A DNA stretch of 37,105 nt, from the NCBI RefSeq assembly GCF_001692445.1, contig NZ_MAQA01000047.1, forward strand, positions 1 through 37,105, read 5' to 3'. Numbering within the stretch: the stretch's first letter is position 1; each line of letters starts with the position of its first letter. The notes below the pieces were generated by a model that made no database searches, was not told the origin of the DNA, and was given only the letters and a program-made list of their open reading frames with translations. The stretch comes from Oerskovia enterophila (GTDB lineage: Bacteria; Actinomycetota; Actinomycetes; Actinomycetales; Cellulomonadaceae). Shown here one piece after another: positions 14,989-23,326 of this stretch. A program made the position numbers and the translations under genes.

Positions 14989-17736
14989 TCAGGAGTCGCC
15001 GCCCGCGTTGCCGGACGTACCGGCCGTGACGTCCATCAGACGGTACTTCTCGATCGCCTGGGCCGAGGCCTCGGCCGGGACCTTGCCCTGCTTCGCGAGC
15101 TGCTGGAGCACGCGGACCACGACCGAGGGACCGTCGATCTTGAAGTGACGACGGGCCGCGGCGCGGGTGTCGGAGAAGCCGAAGCCGTCCGCACCGAGCA
15201 CCGCGTAGTCGCCCGGGACCCACTGGCGCACCTGGTCGGGGACCAGGTGGTCGTAGTCGCTCGTCGCGACGAACGGGCCCTCGGCACCCTGCAGCTTGGC
15301 CGTCAGGTACGGCACGCGCGGCGTGGCGGCCGGGTTGAGGAACGCGTCCTGCTCGGCGGCCAGGCCGTCGCGGCGCAGCTCGTTCCAGCTCGTGACGCTC
15401 CAGACGTCCGCGGAGACGCCCCAGTCCTTCTCGAGGAGCTCCTGCGCCTCGAGGGCCCACGGCACGCCCACGCCCGAGGCGAGGATCTGCGCCTTGGGTC
15501 CCGACGCCTCGGAGACCTTGATGCGGTGGATGCCGCGCAGGATGCCCTCGACGTCGACGTCCTCCGGCTCGACCGGCTGCTGCATGGGCTCGTTGTAGAC
15601 CGTCACGTAGTACATGACGTTCTGGTCGCGCCCGTCCGAGCCGTCGCCGTACATGCGCTCGATGCCGTCGCGCACGATGTGGCGGATCTCGTAGCCGTAG
15701 ACCGGGTCGTACTGGACGATCGCCGAGTTGGTGCCGGCCAGCAGCGGCGAGTGACCGTCCGCGTGCTGGAGGCCCTCACCGGTGAGCGTCGTGCGCCCGG
15801 CCGTCGCGCCGATGATGAACCCGCGGGTCAGCTGGTCGCCGGCGGCCCAGAACTGGTCGCCCGTGCGCTGGAACCCGAACATCGAGTAGAAGATGTAGAA
15901 CGGGATCATCACCTCGCCCTGCGTGGCGTACGAGGTGCCGACCGACTGGAACGCGGCCGCGGAACCGGCCTCGTTGATGCCGGTGTGCATGATCTGCCCG
16001 GCCTCGGACTCCTTGTAGCTCAGCATGAGCTCGCGGTCCACGGCGAGGTAGTTCTGGCCCTGCGTGTTGAAGATCTTCGCGGACGGGAAGATCGAGTCCA
16101 GACCGAAGGTCCGGGCCTCGTCCGGGATGATCGGCACGATGCGCTTGCCGATCTCCTTGTCCTTGATGAGGTCCTTGAGCAGACGGACGAACGCCATGGT
16201 GGAGGCGATCTCCTGGTTGCCCGAGCCCTTCTTGAGGATCTCGTACGTCTTGTCGCCCGGCAGCGTGACGGGGGCCGGCGCGGAGCGACGCTCAGGCACG
16301 TAGCCGCCCAGCTGGTTGCGACGCTGCTGCATGTACTGGATCTCCGGCGCGTCGGCACCCGGGTGGTAGTACGGGGGCTCGTACGGGTTGGCGTCGAGCT
16401 CCTCGTCCGTGATCGGGATGCGCAGCGAGTCGCGCAGCGTCTTGAGGTCCGCCAGGCCGACCTTCTTCATCTGGTGCGTCGAGTTGCGCCCCGCGAAGCC
16501 CGAGCCCAGGCCGTAGCCCTTGACCGTGTGGGCCAGGATGACCGTGGGCTGGCCCGTGTGGGCCGTCGCCGCCGCGTACGCCGCGTAGAGCTTGCGGTAG
16601 TCGTGGCCGCCGCGCTTGAGGGCCCAGATGTCGTCGTCCGACATGTTCTCGACGAGCTGCTTGGTGCGCGGGTCGCGCCCGAAGAAGTGCTCGCGGATGA
16701 ACGCGCCGCTCTCCGCACGGTAGGTCTGGTAGTCGCCGTCGGGCGTGACGTTCATCAGGTTGACGAGCGCACGGTCCTTGTCGGCGTTGAGCAGGGTGTC
16801 CCACTCGCGGCCCCAGATGACCTTGATGACGTTCCAGCCGGCGCCGCGGAACTGCGCCTCGAGCTCCTGGATGATCTTGCCGTTGCCGCGGACCGGGCCG
16901 TCGAGGCGCTGCAGGTTGCAGTTGACCACGAAGTTCAGGTTGTCCAGGCCCTGCTGCGCGGCGAGCTGCAGCATGCCGCGGCTCTCCGGCTCGTCCATCT
17001 CGCCGTCACCGAGGAACGCCCAGACGTTCTGCTGGCTCGTGTCCTTGATGCCGCGGTTGTGCAGGTAGCGGTTGGTCCACGCCTGGTAGATGGCCGAGGC
17101 CGGGCCGAGGCCCATCGAGACCGTGGGGAACTCCCAGAAGTCCGGCATGAGGCGCGGGTGCGGGTAGGACGGCAGGCCGCCGCCCGCGTGCGACTTCTCC
17201 TGGCGGAACCCGTCGAGCTGGTCGGCCGAGAGGCGACCCTCGAGGAACGCGCGGGCGTAGACGCCGGGGCTCGCGTGACCCTGGAAGTAGACCTGGTCAC
17301 CGCCGCCCGGGTGGTCCTTGCCGCGGAAGAAGTGGTTCAGGCCCACCTCGTACAGCGTCGCGACCGACGCGTAGGACGAGATGTGTCCACCGACCCCGAT
17401 CCCGGGGCGCTGGGCGCGCGTGACCATGACGGCCGCGTTCCAGCGGTTCCAGCTGCGGTAACGACGCTCCATGGCCTCGTCGCCGGGGAAGTACGGCTCC
17501 TCGTGCACACCGATGGTGTTGACGTAGGGCGTGTTGATGGACGTGGGGATCGCGACGTTGCGCTCGCGTGCTCGCTTGAGCATGTTGAGCAGGACGTAGC
17601 GCGCGCGAGGGCCGCCACGGTCGTCGATCAGTCCGTCCAGGGACTCGACCCACTCGCTCGTCTCAGCGGGGTCGATGTCCGGTACTTGGCTGAGCAGACC
17701 GTTGATCAGCGGTCCTGTCTCGTCAAACGAAGCCAC
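14989..17736 (-). CDS. aceE: Pyruvate dehydrogenase E1, homodimeric type
   Basis: Thiamine-diphosphate-dependent decarboxylation of pyruvate and acetyl transfer to the lipoyl E2, linking glycolysis to the TCA cycle and to acetyl-CoA for the nearby fatty-acid genes. The 915-residue length fits the AceE type. The ThDP/metal motif is GDGEMDEPE (about 243-251) with NCNLQRLDG about 25 residues later; other family blocks are [12 protein letters not shown] and [23 protein letters not shown] at 17736 gives the family-like N terminus (V/M)[10 protein letters not shown] and has GAGG six bases upstream; ATG 17748 and GTG 17793 are alternatives. E2 and E3 genes are not in the window. Confidence 0.96.
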   Translation of the reverse strand: MASFDETGPLINGLLSQVPDIDPAETSEWVESLDGLIDDRGGPRARYVLLNMLKRARERNVAIPTSINTPYVNTIGVHEEPYFPGDEAMERRYRSWNRWNAAVMVTRAQRPGIGVGGHISSYASVATLYEVGLNHFFRGKDHPGGGDQVYFQGHASPGVYARAFLEGRLSADQLDGFRQEKSHAGGGLPSYPHPRLMPDFWEFPTVSMGLGPASAIYQAWTNRYLHNRGIKDTSQQNVWAFLGDGEMDEPESRGMLQLAAQQGLDNLNFVVNCNLQRLDGPVRGNGKIIQELEAQFRGAGWNVIKVIWGREWDTLLNADKDRALVNLMNVTPDGDYQTYRAESGAFIREHFFGRDPRTKQLVENMSDDDIWALKRGGHDYRKLYAAYAAATAHTGQPTVILAHTVKGYGLGSGFAGRNSTHQMKKVGLADLKTLRDSLRIPITDEELDANPYEPPYYHPGADAPEIQYMQQRRNQLGGYVPERRSAPAPVTLPGDKTYEILKKGSGNQEIASTMAFVRLLKDLIKDKEIGKRIVPIIPDEARTFGLDSIFPSAKIFNTQGQNYLAVDRELMLSYKESEAGQIMHTGINEAGSAAAFQSVGTSYATQGEVMIPFYIFYSMFGFQRTGDQFWAAGDQLTRGFIIGATAGRTTLTGEGLQHADGHSPLLAGTNSAIVQYDPVYGYEIRHIVRDGIERMYGDGSDGRDQNVMYYVTVYNEPMQQPVEPEDVDVEGILRGIHRIKVSEASGPKAQILASGVGVPWALEAQELLEKDWGVSADVWSVTSWNELRRDGLAAEQDAFLNPAATPRVPYLTAKLQGAEGPFVATSDYDHLVPDQVRQWVPGDYAVLGADGFGFSDTRAAARRHFKIDGPSVVVRVLQQLAKQGKVPAEASAQAIEKYRLMDVTAGTSGNAGGDS

Positions 17737-18241
17737 CAGCAACCTCATATCTCGTTCGGAGCGGTATTCGGATTGAATCACGGCGCGGTACACCGTGCCC
17801 GCTCTCCTCCAGCCACTCCTGCGCAGCGAGAGCAGTCGCTGGTGGCGACTGTGCCCTCCACACTCTCGGGTGGTCGAACCATTCTGTTACCCCGCAGCCC
17901 GGAAGTCACACCACAAGGGGGTCAAGGGAGCGTGATCCTCACGACACAGGAGGGTGTGGGTCGGGTGCAGACGGTGCGGAGGAGGGGATCGAGCGGGGTG
18001 CGGCGGTGCTCCGGGAGCCCCTCGTGGGCCCGACGGCGGAGCCCGGCCCGGTCGGTCGAGGCACGTTCGCGCGCGCTCTGACGTTGTGCCGAGTGCGGTT
18101 CCCCGCAACACTGGGCTTCTGCGCTGGTGGACACGCCGCACGAAACGCCCGTCCTGCTGAGGCATGCGGGAGTGCCGTGGGCTACCTTTGCCAAGCAGGG
18201 CACTGATCATCAAGCAGTACGAAGAAGGGAAAGAGACACAA
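17737..18241. other. aceE / DUF3052 divergent control region, 505 bases without a gene
   Basis: I see no supported gene here. A small hairpin CAGTCGC-N5-GCGACTG (17833-17851) would lie in the aceE leader. Further upstream on the minus strand, TTGTGG and a TAACAGAAT segment (around 17880-17920) could be promoter parts, but their spacing is poor. On the plus strand TACCTT (18184-18189) is a possible -10 for the DUF3052 gene without a convincing -35. Confidence 0.4.
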
Positions 18242-18655
18242 GTGGGAGCGACGACGGACCCCCAGGGTGCAGGACGCCTGGGGTTCCTCTCTGGCCATGT
18301 GGTGCAGGAGTTCGGTTGGGGCGAGGACGTCGACGACGACCTGCGCGCCGAGATCGAGGAGCTCGTCGGCTCCGAGCTGGTGGACGAGGACTACGGCGAC
18401 GTGACCGACGGTGTCGTCGTCTGGTGGCGCGAGGACGACGGCGACCTGGCCGACATGCTCGTGGACGTCCAGACCGTGCTCGACGACGGTGGACTCATCT
18501 GGATCTTCACGCCCAAGGCGGGCCGCGACGGCCACGTGGGCCACAACGACCTCCAGGAGGCCGCGACGACGGCCGGCCTGCACGCGACCAGCACGTTCGC
18601 GATCGCGCCGGACTGGTCCGCGACGAAGCTCGGGACGCGTGGCCGTGGGCGCTGA
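18242..18655 (+). CDS. DUF3052 domain protein
   Basis: This 137-residue acidic protein matches DUF3052, an actinobacterial family usually beside aceE. Blocks seen are GRLGFLSGHVVQEFGWGEDVDDDLR (shortened: GFLSGHVVQEFGWGEDVD, about 12-29), VDEDYGDVTDGVVVWWREDD (about 48-67) and a C-terminal ATSTFAIAPDWSATKL. The fold looks methyltransferase-like in its last half but lacks a clear SAM motif, and no activity is known to me. GTG at 18242 follows a purine-rich GAAGGGAAAG site. Its last 17 bases overlap the peroxiredoxin gene, so the two are co-expressed. Confidence 0.87.
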   Translation: MGATTDPQGAGRLGFLSGHVVQEFGWGEDVDDDLRAEIEELVGSELVDEDYGDVTDGVVVWWREDDGDLADMLVDVQTVLDDGGLIWIFTPKAGRDGHVGHNDLQEAATTAGLHATSTFAIAPDWSATKLGTRGRGR

Positions 18656-19121
18656 GGCGCCCGAGCTCACGGTCCGGACCGGCGACGTCGCCCCGGACTT
18701 CACGCTGACCGACACGCACGGCACCCCGGTCCGTCTCTCGGACCTGCGCGGCGGCCCCGTCCTGCTCGTGTTCGTGCCGTTCGCCTTCTCGGGGACGTGC
18801 ACGAGCGAGCTGTGCGAGCTCCGCGACAACATCGAGGACTTCGAGACCGCGGGCGTCACGCTCTTCGCGATCTCGTGCGACCCCGTGTTCTCGCTCAAGG
18901 CCTGGGCCGCGCAGGAGGGCTACACGTTCGGGCTCCTGTCCGACTTCTGGCCGCACGGCGAGGTCTCGCGGCAGTACGGGGTGTTCGACGACGAACGCGG
19001 CCTCGCGATCCGCGGCAGCTTCCTGATCGACGCAGACGGTGTCGTCCGGTGGTCCGTCGTGAACCCGCGCGGGCAGCGCCGGGACCTCGCGGGGTACCAG
19101 GCGGCGCTCGCGGAGCTCTGA
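18639..19121 (+). CDS. AhpE-like peroxiredoxin
   Basis: Thiol peroxidase of 160 residues. The active-site motif is PFAFSGTC (Pro47, Ser51, peroxidatic Cys54), followed by TSELCELRD with Cys59, and Arg125 near RGSFLIDADG completes the pocket. This resembles the AhpE subfamily of actinobacteria, which reduces peroxides and is recycled by mycothiol or mycoredoxin; the recycling partner here is inferred from the family. The GTG start overlaps the DUF3052 stop by 17 bases, implying coupling; no other in-frame start gives a normal N terminus. It ends at a good terminator. Confidence 0.9.
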   Translation: MAVGAEAPELTVRTGDVAPDFTLTDTHGTPVRLSDLRGGPVLLVFVPFAFSGTCTSELCELRDNIEDFETAGVTLFAISCDPVFSLKAWAAQEGYTFGLLSDFWPHGEVSRQYGVFDDERGLAIRGSFLIDADGVVRWSVVNPRGQRRDLAGYQAALAEL

Positions 19122-19137
19122 CGCGCACCCCCTCGAC

Positions 19138-19170
19138 GGGCGTGCCGCGGCCCTGAGCCGCGGTGCGCCC
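19138..19170 (+). terminator. Peroxiredoxin terminator
   Basis: A 14-bp stem with two G-T pairs (19138-19151 with 19157-19170) and a 5-base loop lies 16 bases after the stop codon. The rest of the 257-base gap before tRNA-Val holds several GACCGG-type words but no gene. Confidence 0.7.
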
Positions 19171-19378
19171 GTTCGCGCGTCGGTCGACCGGTGAGCCGCG
19201 TGACCGGTGGGACGAACGACCGGGTGCGACGGGCGACCGGTCCCACGGACCGGGGTCGACGGGTGACCCGGCGTTATCGGCCTGCGGTGGCCGTGCGTCG
19301 TCGGGCGGGCGATGCCCGATCTGCGGCTGATGTGCGAGGCACGGCCGGCGACCCGGTAGGCTGTGCACCGCTGTTCTG

Positions 19379-19452
19379 GGGCCTGTAGCTCAGTTGGTTA
19401 GAGCGCCACGCTTACACCGTGGATGTCGGGGGTTCGAGTCCCTCCGGGCCCA
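19379..19452 (+). tRNA. tRNA-Val(UAC)
   Basis: A complete cloverleaf of 74 bases: acceptor GGGCCTG/CGGGCCC (one G-T pair), D arm with AGCTCAGTTGGTTAGAGC, anticodon stem CCACG/CGTGG with loop CTTACAC (anticodon TAC at 19413-19415), T arm with TTCGAGT and discriminator A. CCA is not encoded (CCC follows). The minus-strand recombinase remnant reads into its 3' end, marking it as an insertion target. Confidence 0.97.
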
Positions 19453-20077
19453 CCCAAGATTGGATGTTCAAACCCGCGACGTCAGCGGGTTTTACGTCCT
19501 CTCCCGCACGCAGCTTAGCCTCGAAGGTCGATGCAGCGGCGTGGAGCGACGGGTCGAGCAGCGTGTCGAAGGGCTCCCCTGGGTCGGCGTCCACGATGTC
19601 GCCGCCGTCGTCCAGCTCGTAGACCTTGATGCGGTCAAAGAACGCTTGGTTGCAGATGCGTCGTAGCGAGTCGTCAATGCTCATGTAGATCGCGTGCATG
19701 TCGCCGGCGAGGGCCAGGCAGTCTTCCAGGTGGGCCCTGGCCTGGTCGTACTCGATCTGGCCGGCGTCGATCCGTGAGTCAAGGAACGCGAGCCGGCGGG
19801 CGATGCGGTCCTGTTCCTCATTGAGAAGGTCCAGCGGTACGGCTCCGGCGTGGTGGGCGTGGAGCAGGCTTCGCCGTTCGTCGCGGAGCTTGTCGCGCTC
19901 CACGGCGAGGGTGTGTCGTTCGGCCTTGCTCGCCGCGTGGAGGTCATCGAACTGACGGGTGAGCATGTGGCGTAGCGCGGTGATGATGTGCTCGGGAATC
20001 TGCACGCTCCGGTAGTAGTCCTCCACCTTCTCCTCGCTGAGACCGAGACGCAGAAGATCCACGCCGCCCGTGCGCAT
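19412..20077 (-). pseudogene. C-terminal remnant of a large serine recombinase
   Basis: About 200 residues match the C-terminal part of large serine integrases: LSEEKVEDYYRSVQIPE after the zinc domain, a long coiled coil (about residues 35-120, with LNEEQDRIARRLAFLDSRID) and the closing DDSLRRICNQAFFDRIKVYEL block (about 137-157). The catalytic N-terminal domain and the zinc ribbon are absent: the frame is open for roughly 35 codons upstream but without family similarity, then stops. The last residues (GPEGLEPPTSTV) are the antisense of tRNA-Val, so the gene ends in the tRNA. It is probably an inactive relic of the element that brought in the following genes. Confidence 0.8.
19470..19492 (+). 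terminator. tRNA-Val terminator
   Basis: AAACCCGC and GCGGGTTT form an 8-bp stem with a 7-base loop, followed by one more T, 17 bases after the tRNA. It lies within the recombinase remnant frame. Confidence 0.7.
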
Positions 20078-20406
20078 GCAGCAGTTGACCGTGCTCGGAG
20101 CCTCACCGGCGCTGAGCGACGGCCACAGGAGTCCACGGGTCGAACAAGACCAGGGCGGGCGGGCCTTGCGCTGTAGCCCTCGCCAGCAGGTCGAGCTGTG
20201 CCGCTCCTAGTCTCAAACCTGCGTCGGGTATCATGAGAGTGGGCAGTCTGGACTGCCTGTCTCCGAGTTTGAGTCCCCACGCGACGAAGACGCCGAGGAC
20301 AACCGCCGATGCGGGATCCAGAGAAGCAGCACCTGTTGGTTCGAGATCTCTCTCATGTCACAGGGCTGGTAGGCGTGGGGTGCACAGCCCGGAACAAGAG
20401 ATTGAG
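20078..20406. other. 329-base gap with a possible minus-strand ORF fragment
   Basis: A minus-strand frame (ATG 20234, stop 20103, 43 residues including QGPPALVLFDPWTPVAVAQ) stays open further upstream to about 20355 and has protein-like composition, but I recognise no family; it may be a broken gene of the island. A palindrome, GGCAGTC-TG-GACTGCC (20242-20257), lies in the same stretch. The plus-strand gene starts at 20407 with GAG GAG-poor upstream sequence, so its initiation site is not certain. Confidence 0.25.
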
Positions 20407-21555
20407 ATGACTCCCAGCGATAGCACTCCGACTCGCGCGCTCCAGCAGGATGCGCGGGCCTGGTCCACCTTCACCGGCACGAAGTACACCGCCGCGCTGC
20501 GGCAGATGAGTGCCCCGCTGGCCCAAGGGCTCCTCGGCCCACGGGTCAGCGCACGGCGGCTCATCGCTGCCCTCAGCGATCACGAGCTGGTCGGCTCAGA
20601 TGGCGGCGCTCCCGTCTTGGGCGAGAACGGCGTCCGTTCGGATTCGCCATGGCGCTTCGATGGCAAGACCGACTACATCCAGCTCGCGCTCATCACAGAC
20701 ATGCTCCGGATGTTCACACCCGTCTCGGGCACCTCGACCCCTGAGGTCGGCAGTTACTCCTTGAAGCACACCGCGGAGTGGTTCCTCAGCCCGCACTGCT
20801 CCTATGTGTCCAACGGCCGATTGATCTGGGCAGCAGCAGCCCTTGGGCTCCCGATCACGGACCCGGACGGGTATGGTCCGAACCTCCTGATCGGCGTTTC
20901 CGAGCGTGAGCACGACTACGTGCGCCGCATGGTCGGTACTGGGCAGACCCAACCGCAGGCCGACCATTACCGTCCCGCCGGGTACGAGCACCTCCTGGCC
21001 GCGCTCGCGCAGGCAGCCGCCGGCGAATTCTTCACCGAGAACTGGGTCCGTCCGGAGCCGGTCATCGAGTCTGCTCCGTTCCACGACTGGCTCGTTCAAC
21101 AGGTCGGCCGCAACGACGTCGTGGGCGACCTCGCCGACGACTACTCGGCTGGCGTCCGCGACAGCGACCACCGCGTCGCTCGCACCGCAGGCGAGCTCCT
21201 GGCGATCTTCCACGAGGTCTCTCACTCACCGTCGGCCTACGACGCCGTGGTCACCTCGATCGCCGAGTGGATGCAGGCGAAGCCTTCCCCGGCGCCCATT
21301 CGCACCGAACGGATTAGCGGTGACGCACACGACCACGGCGGTTGGGGCGCTGGTGCCGGGACGGTAGAGCGCTACGAGTTCATCTGCCCCTGTGGGGGCG
21401 GGGCAATCGTCGAAGAGCACGACAGCGTCCCGGGCTTCCGCGAACACGACGTGCGGATCTTGTGTGACAAGTGCCGCGCGGAGTGGCGCTTCGCTGAGGG
21501 CAGGAGCGTACGGGACTGGGCTCTGGTGCCCGTGGCAGCGCGCCTCGCCGCATAG
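20407..21555 (+). CDS. Zinc-ribbon protein of unknown function
   Basis: This 382-residue soluble protein begins with a helical segment typical of an actinobacterial family I have seen without a name (LQQDARAWSTFTGTKYTAAL, about 14-33; GPRVSARRLIAALSDHELVG, about 45-64), followed by EVGSYSLKHTAEWFLSPH and NGRLIWAAAALGLPI. The C terminus is a likely zinc site: CPC (Cys327, Cys329) and CDKC (Cys353, Cys356). I know no function. Its base composition is lower in GC3 than the flanking housekeeping genes, consistent with transfer. It lies in the tRNA-Val island, convergent with the AlbA_2 gene. ATG 20407 is the best start by similarity; an upstream in-frame GTG or ATG would add about 58 residues of poor quality. 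Confidence 0.68.
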   Translation: MTPSDSTPTRALQQDARAWSTFTGTKYTAALRQMSAPLAQGLLGPRVSARRLIAALSDHELVGSDGGAPVLGENGVRSDSPWRFDGKTDYIQLALITDMLRMFTPVSGTSTPEVGSYSLKHTAEWFLSPHCSYVSNGRLIWAAAALGLPITDPDGYGPNLLIGVSEREHDYVRRMVGTGQTQPQADHYRPAGYEHLLAALAQAAAGEFFTENWVRPEPVIESAPFHDWLVQQVGRNDVVGDLADDYSAGVRDSDHRVARTAGELLAIFHEVSHSPSAYDAVVTSIAEWMQAKPSPAPIRTERISGDAHDHGGWGAGAGTVERYEFICPCGGGAIVEEHDSVPGFREHDVRILCDKCRAEWRFAEGRSVRDWALVPVAARLAA

Positions 21556-21573
21556 ACGACAAGAACGAACCGT

Positions 21574-21614
21574 GCGCCGCACCGAGCCGAAGCGAGTCTG
21601 GCTCGGTGCGGCGC
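21574..21614. terminator. Bidirectional terminator between island genes
   Basis: GCGCCGCACCGAGCC (21574-21588) and its exact complement (21600-21614) form a 15-bp stem with an 11-base loop between the convergent zinc-ribbon and AlbA_2 genes. Confidence 0.85.
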
Positions 21615-21630
21615 TTGCGGGGAGCCGCGA

Positions 21631-22884
21631 CTACGCCGACTCGTCTCGGGCAGGCGGCTGAATCATCAGCACGTTCGAGACACCGCCCTGGTTCACGCAG
21701 TCCTGAGCGAGGTCGTGAACGTGCCAGTAGAAGTCCAGGTCGGCCTCCGCCGAGTTCACGGTGGTCTCGACCGGTGTGTAGCGGTGCAGCGGGGTGGAGA
21801 CGCCGCCGTAGGAGTGGCCGAAGTTGTCCACCGTCAAGATGCTCAGAGACTCGGAGCCGACCCACTCAATCCCCACGCGCACGTCGTACTCGTCGTTGCC
21901 CGTCGCCGCGGCGGTCGCGCGGATGAGGGCCATGAGGTCAGCGACGCCACACTCGACCGCTGCCGACTGAATCTGGGAGCCCCCGAAGTATCCGTCGCTA
22001 CTCGAGCGGTGGCCACCGACCGCGGCCGCGAGCGTGACTGATCCGTCGTGATGGAGACTTGCCCACGCTTCCCTCCACAGCGATCGATCGTCTGTCGCGG
22101 TGTTGACGGCAACCCAGCGACGTAGCCCCGGTCGCGGATTGTGCCGGTCAACGTTCTCCAGCGGATGCACGCCGCCACGTCCGGCATAGAACAGGGCCAG
22201 ACCTTCGGCCTTGGTCAGCACATCGCGCGCGCCGTCGCGCGTCAAGCGTTCGTGGAGCCGAGGGACACGGGGGTGGGCGACTGCGACCAGCCAGGCGCGC
22301 TTGTCGGAATCCCTGCCTGCTGCGGCCTCGCCGTACAGGGAATCCAACGCCTCGGTCGCGTGCCGACGCTCGTCGAACCGAGCTCGGTACATCGCCTCGA
22401 TCTGGCGTTCCTTCATCCACACAGTGTCGGAGTCGTTGCGCACCGGAGCGCCGAAGTAGTCGTTGCGGTAGATCAGGTGCGGTCCGTCGACGCTTGCCGG
22501 TACTTCCACGACCACAGCGCGGGTGCCCTCCGTTCCGAGACGATGCACGTTGAGACCGAAGATTGGCGGCGAGATAGCGGTGATCGCGGCGGAGCGCAGG
22601 GATCGTTCATAGGCCTCATCGAACTCTCCGACATCGACCCGATCTGTCGCGGCCTTCTGCGACTCACGTACACCGAACACAATCACGCCGCCGCCACTGT
22701 TCGCCATCGCCGCGACGTCCTTGGGAAAGTCCGTCTGCGGCAAACCCTTCGCCGGCGGCAACTCTGACTTCCAGTCCAAGTCGTTGGTCTCCACGACGCC
22801 GCTGCTCACCGCCGCATCGAGCAGGTCATCCGTCAGCGGTCCAGTAGCGACCCCGAGGGCGCGATGCAGAGCGGTGAAAGTCAT
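21631..22884 (-). CDS. Schlafen/AlbA_2-domain putative nucleic-acid-binding protein
   Basis: This 417-residue protein has an N-terminal AlbA_2 (Schlafen-like) domain: an acidic strand with LDWKSELPP (about 36-44), then DFPKDVAAMANSGGGVIVFGV (core DVAAMANSGGG, about 56-66) and a ligand loop FFGAPVRNDSDTVWM-like segment further on. The C-terminal 250 residues are unassigned. AlbA_2 proteins bind nucleotides or nucleic acids; many act as regulators or in phage and mobile-element conflict, but the role here is unknown. ATG 22884 overlaps the stop of the upstream dprA-like fragment frame (ATGA). Composition and context mark it as island cargo. Confidence 0.8.
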   Translation of the reverse strand: MTFTALHRALGVATGPLTDDLLDAAVSSGVVETNDLDWKSELPPAKGLPQTDFPKDVAAMANSGGGVIVFGVRESQKAATDRVDVGEFDEAYERSLRSAAITAISPPIFGLNVHRLGTEGTRAVVVEVPASVDGPHLIYRNDYFGAPVRNDSDTVWMKERQIEAMYRARFDERRHATEALDSLYGEAAAGRDSDKRAWLVAVAHPRVPRLHERLTRDGARDVLTKAEGLALFYAGRGGVHPLENVDRHNPRPGLRRWVAVNTATDDRSLWREAWASLHHDGSVTLAAAVGGHRSSSDGYFGGSQIQSAAVECGVADLMALIRATAAATGNDEYDVRVGIEWVGSESLSILTVDNFGHSYGGVSTPLHRYTPVETTVNSAEADLDFYWHVHDLAQDCVNQGGVSNVLMIQPPARDESA

Positions 22885-23153
22885 GTTCCCAGAGTAGAGA
22901 TCGCCAACGACAACTGGTGGCGCGGTCGACTGGCGGCTACCCACAGGGCACGCGTCTGCCGGGGCGCGGATCGGGCGATGCCTGACTTACGCTCGAACGT
23001 CCGCTCACCGCCGGTTGCGGGCGGGTCAAGGAGCGCCCTCACGTCGGCCGTATCGGCGACGAGGGAGGCGACGCCTTCGCGCAGGAGCCGATGCGCGCCC
23101 GCGCTGGCCGCGCTGGTCACGGGGCCAGGCACCGCCCCGACCGGACGGCCGAG
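22881..23153 (-). pseudogene. dprA-like C-terminal fragment
   Basis: A minus-strand frame reads LGRPVGAVPGPVTSAASAG and continues HRLLREGVASLVADTADV, then RALLD. This is the end of the Rossmann domain of DprA (Smf), the RecA-loading protein of natural transformation, where VPGPVTSAASAG is a signature. Only about 43 DprA residues remain (23025-23153); upstream there is no similarity in any frame, and downstream the frame runs on for about 48 unrelated residues to a TGA that overlaps the AlbA_2 start. It is a remnant or a chimeric small gene. A possible start is GTG 23132. Confidence 0.6.
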
Positions 23154-23326
23154 CTGCGGGCTCCCACCGGGCTGGACGGCGGACGAGCCGGCTGCCGCGA
23201 CCGTTCTCCACTGACAGCAACGGTGCGTGTCGGTGGCTTCTCCTACTGTGACGTCCGACGCCGCGCCGACGGAGCGCGGCGGCCTCCGGACCCGGTCCGG
23301 CGGCCTGGACGAGACGGCGGGGACAC

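Noticed and set aside
14950-18081. A 1043-codon plus-strand open frame opposite aceE
   Set aside because: It is the antisense shadow of aceE, which has intact thiamine-diphosphate motifs on the minus strand.
19180-19275. GACCGG-type repeats upstream of tRNA-Val
   Set aside because: The copies are short and irregular, with no constant spacing, and are likely to occur by chance in GC-rich DNA.
19412-19460. The peptide GPEGLEPPTSTV as a genuine protein end
   Set aside because: It is simply the antisense translation of the tRNA-Val 3' end and is common in mis-annotated frames next to tRNA genes.
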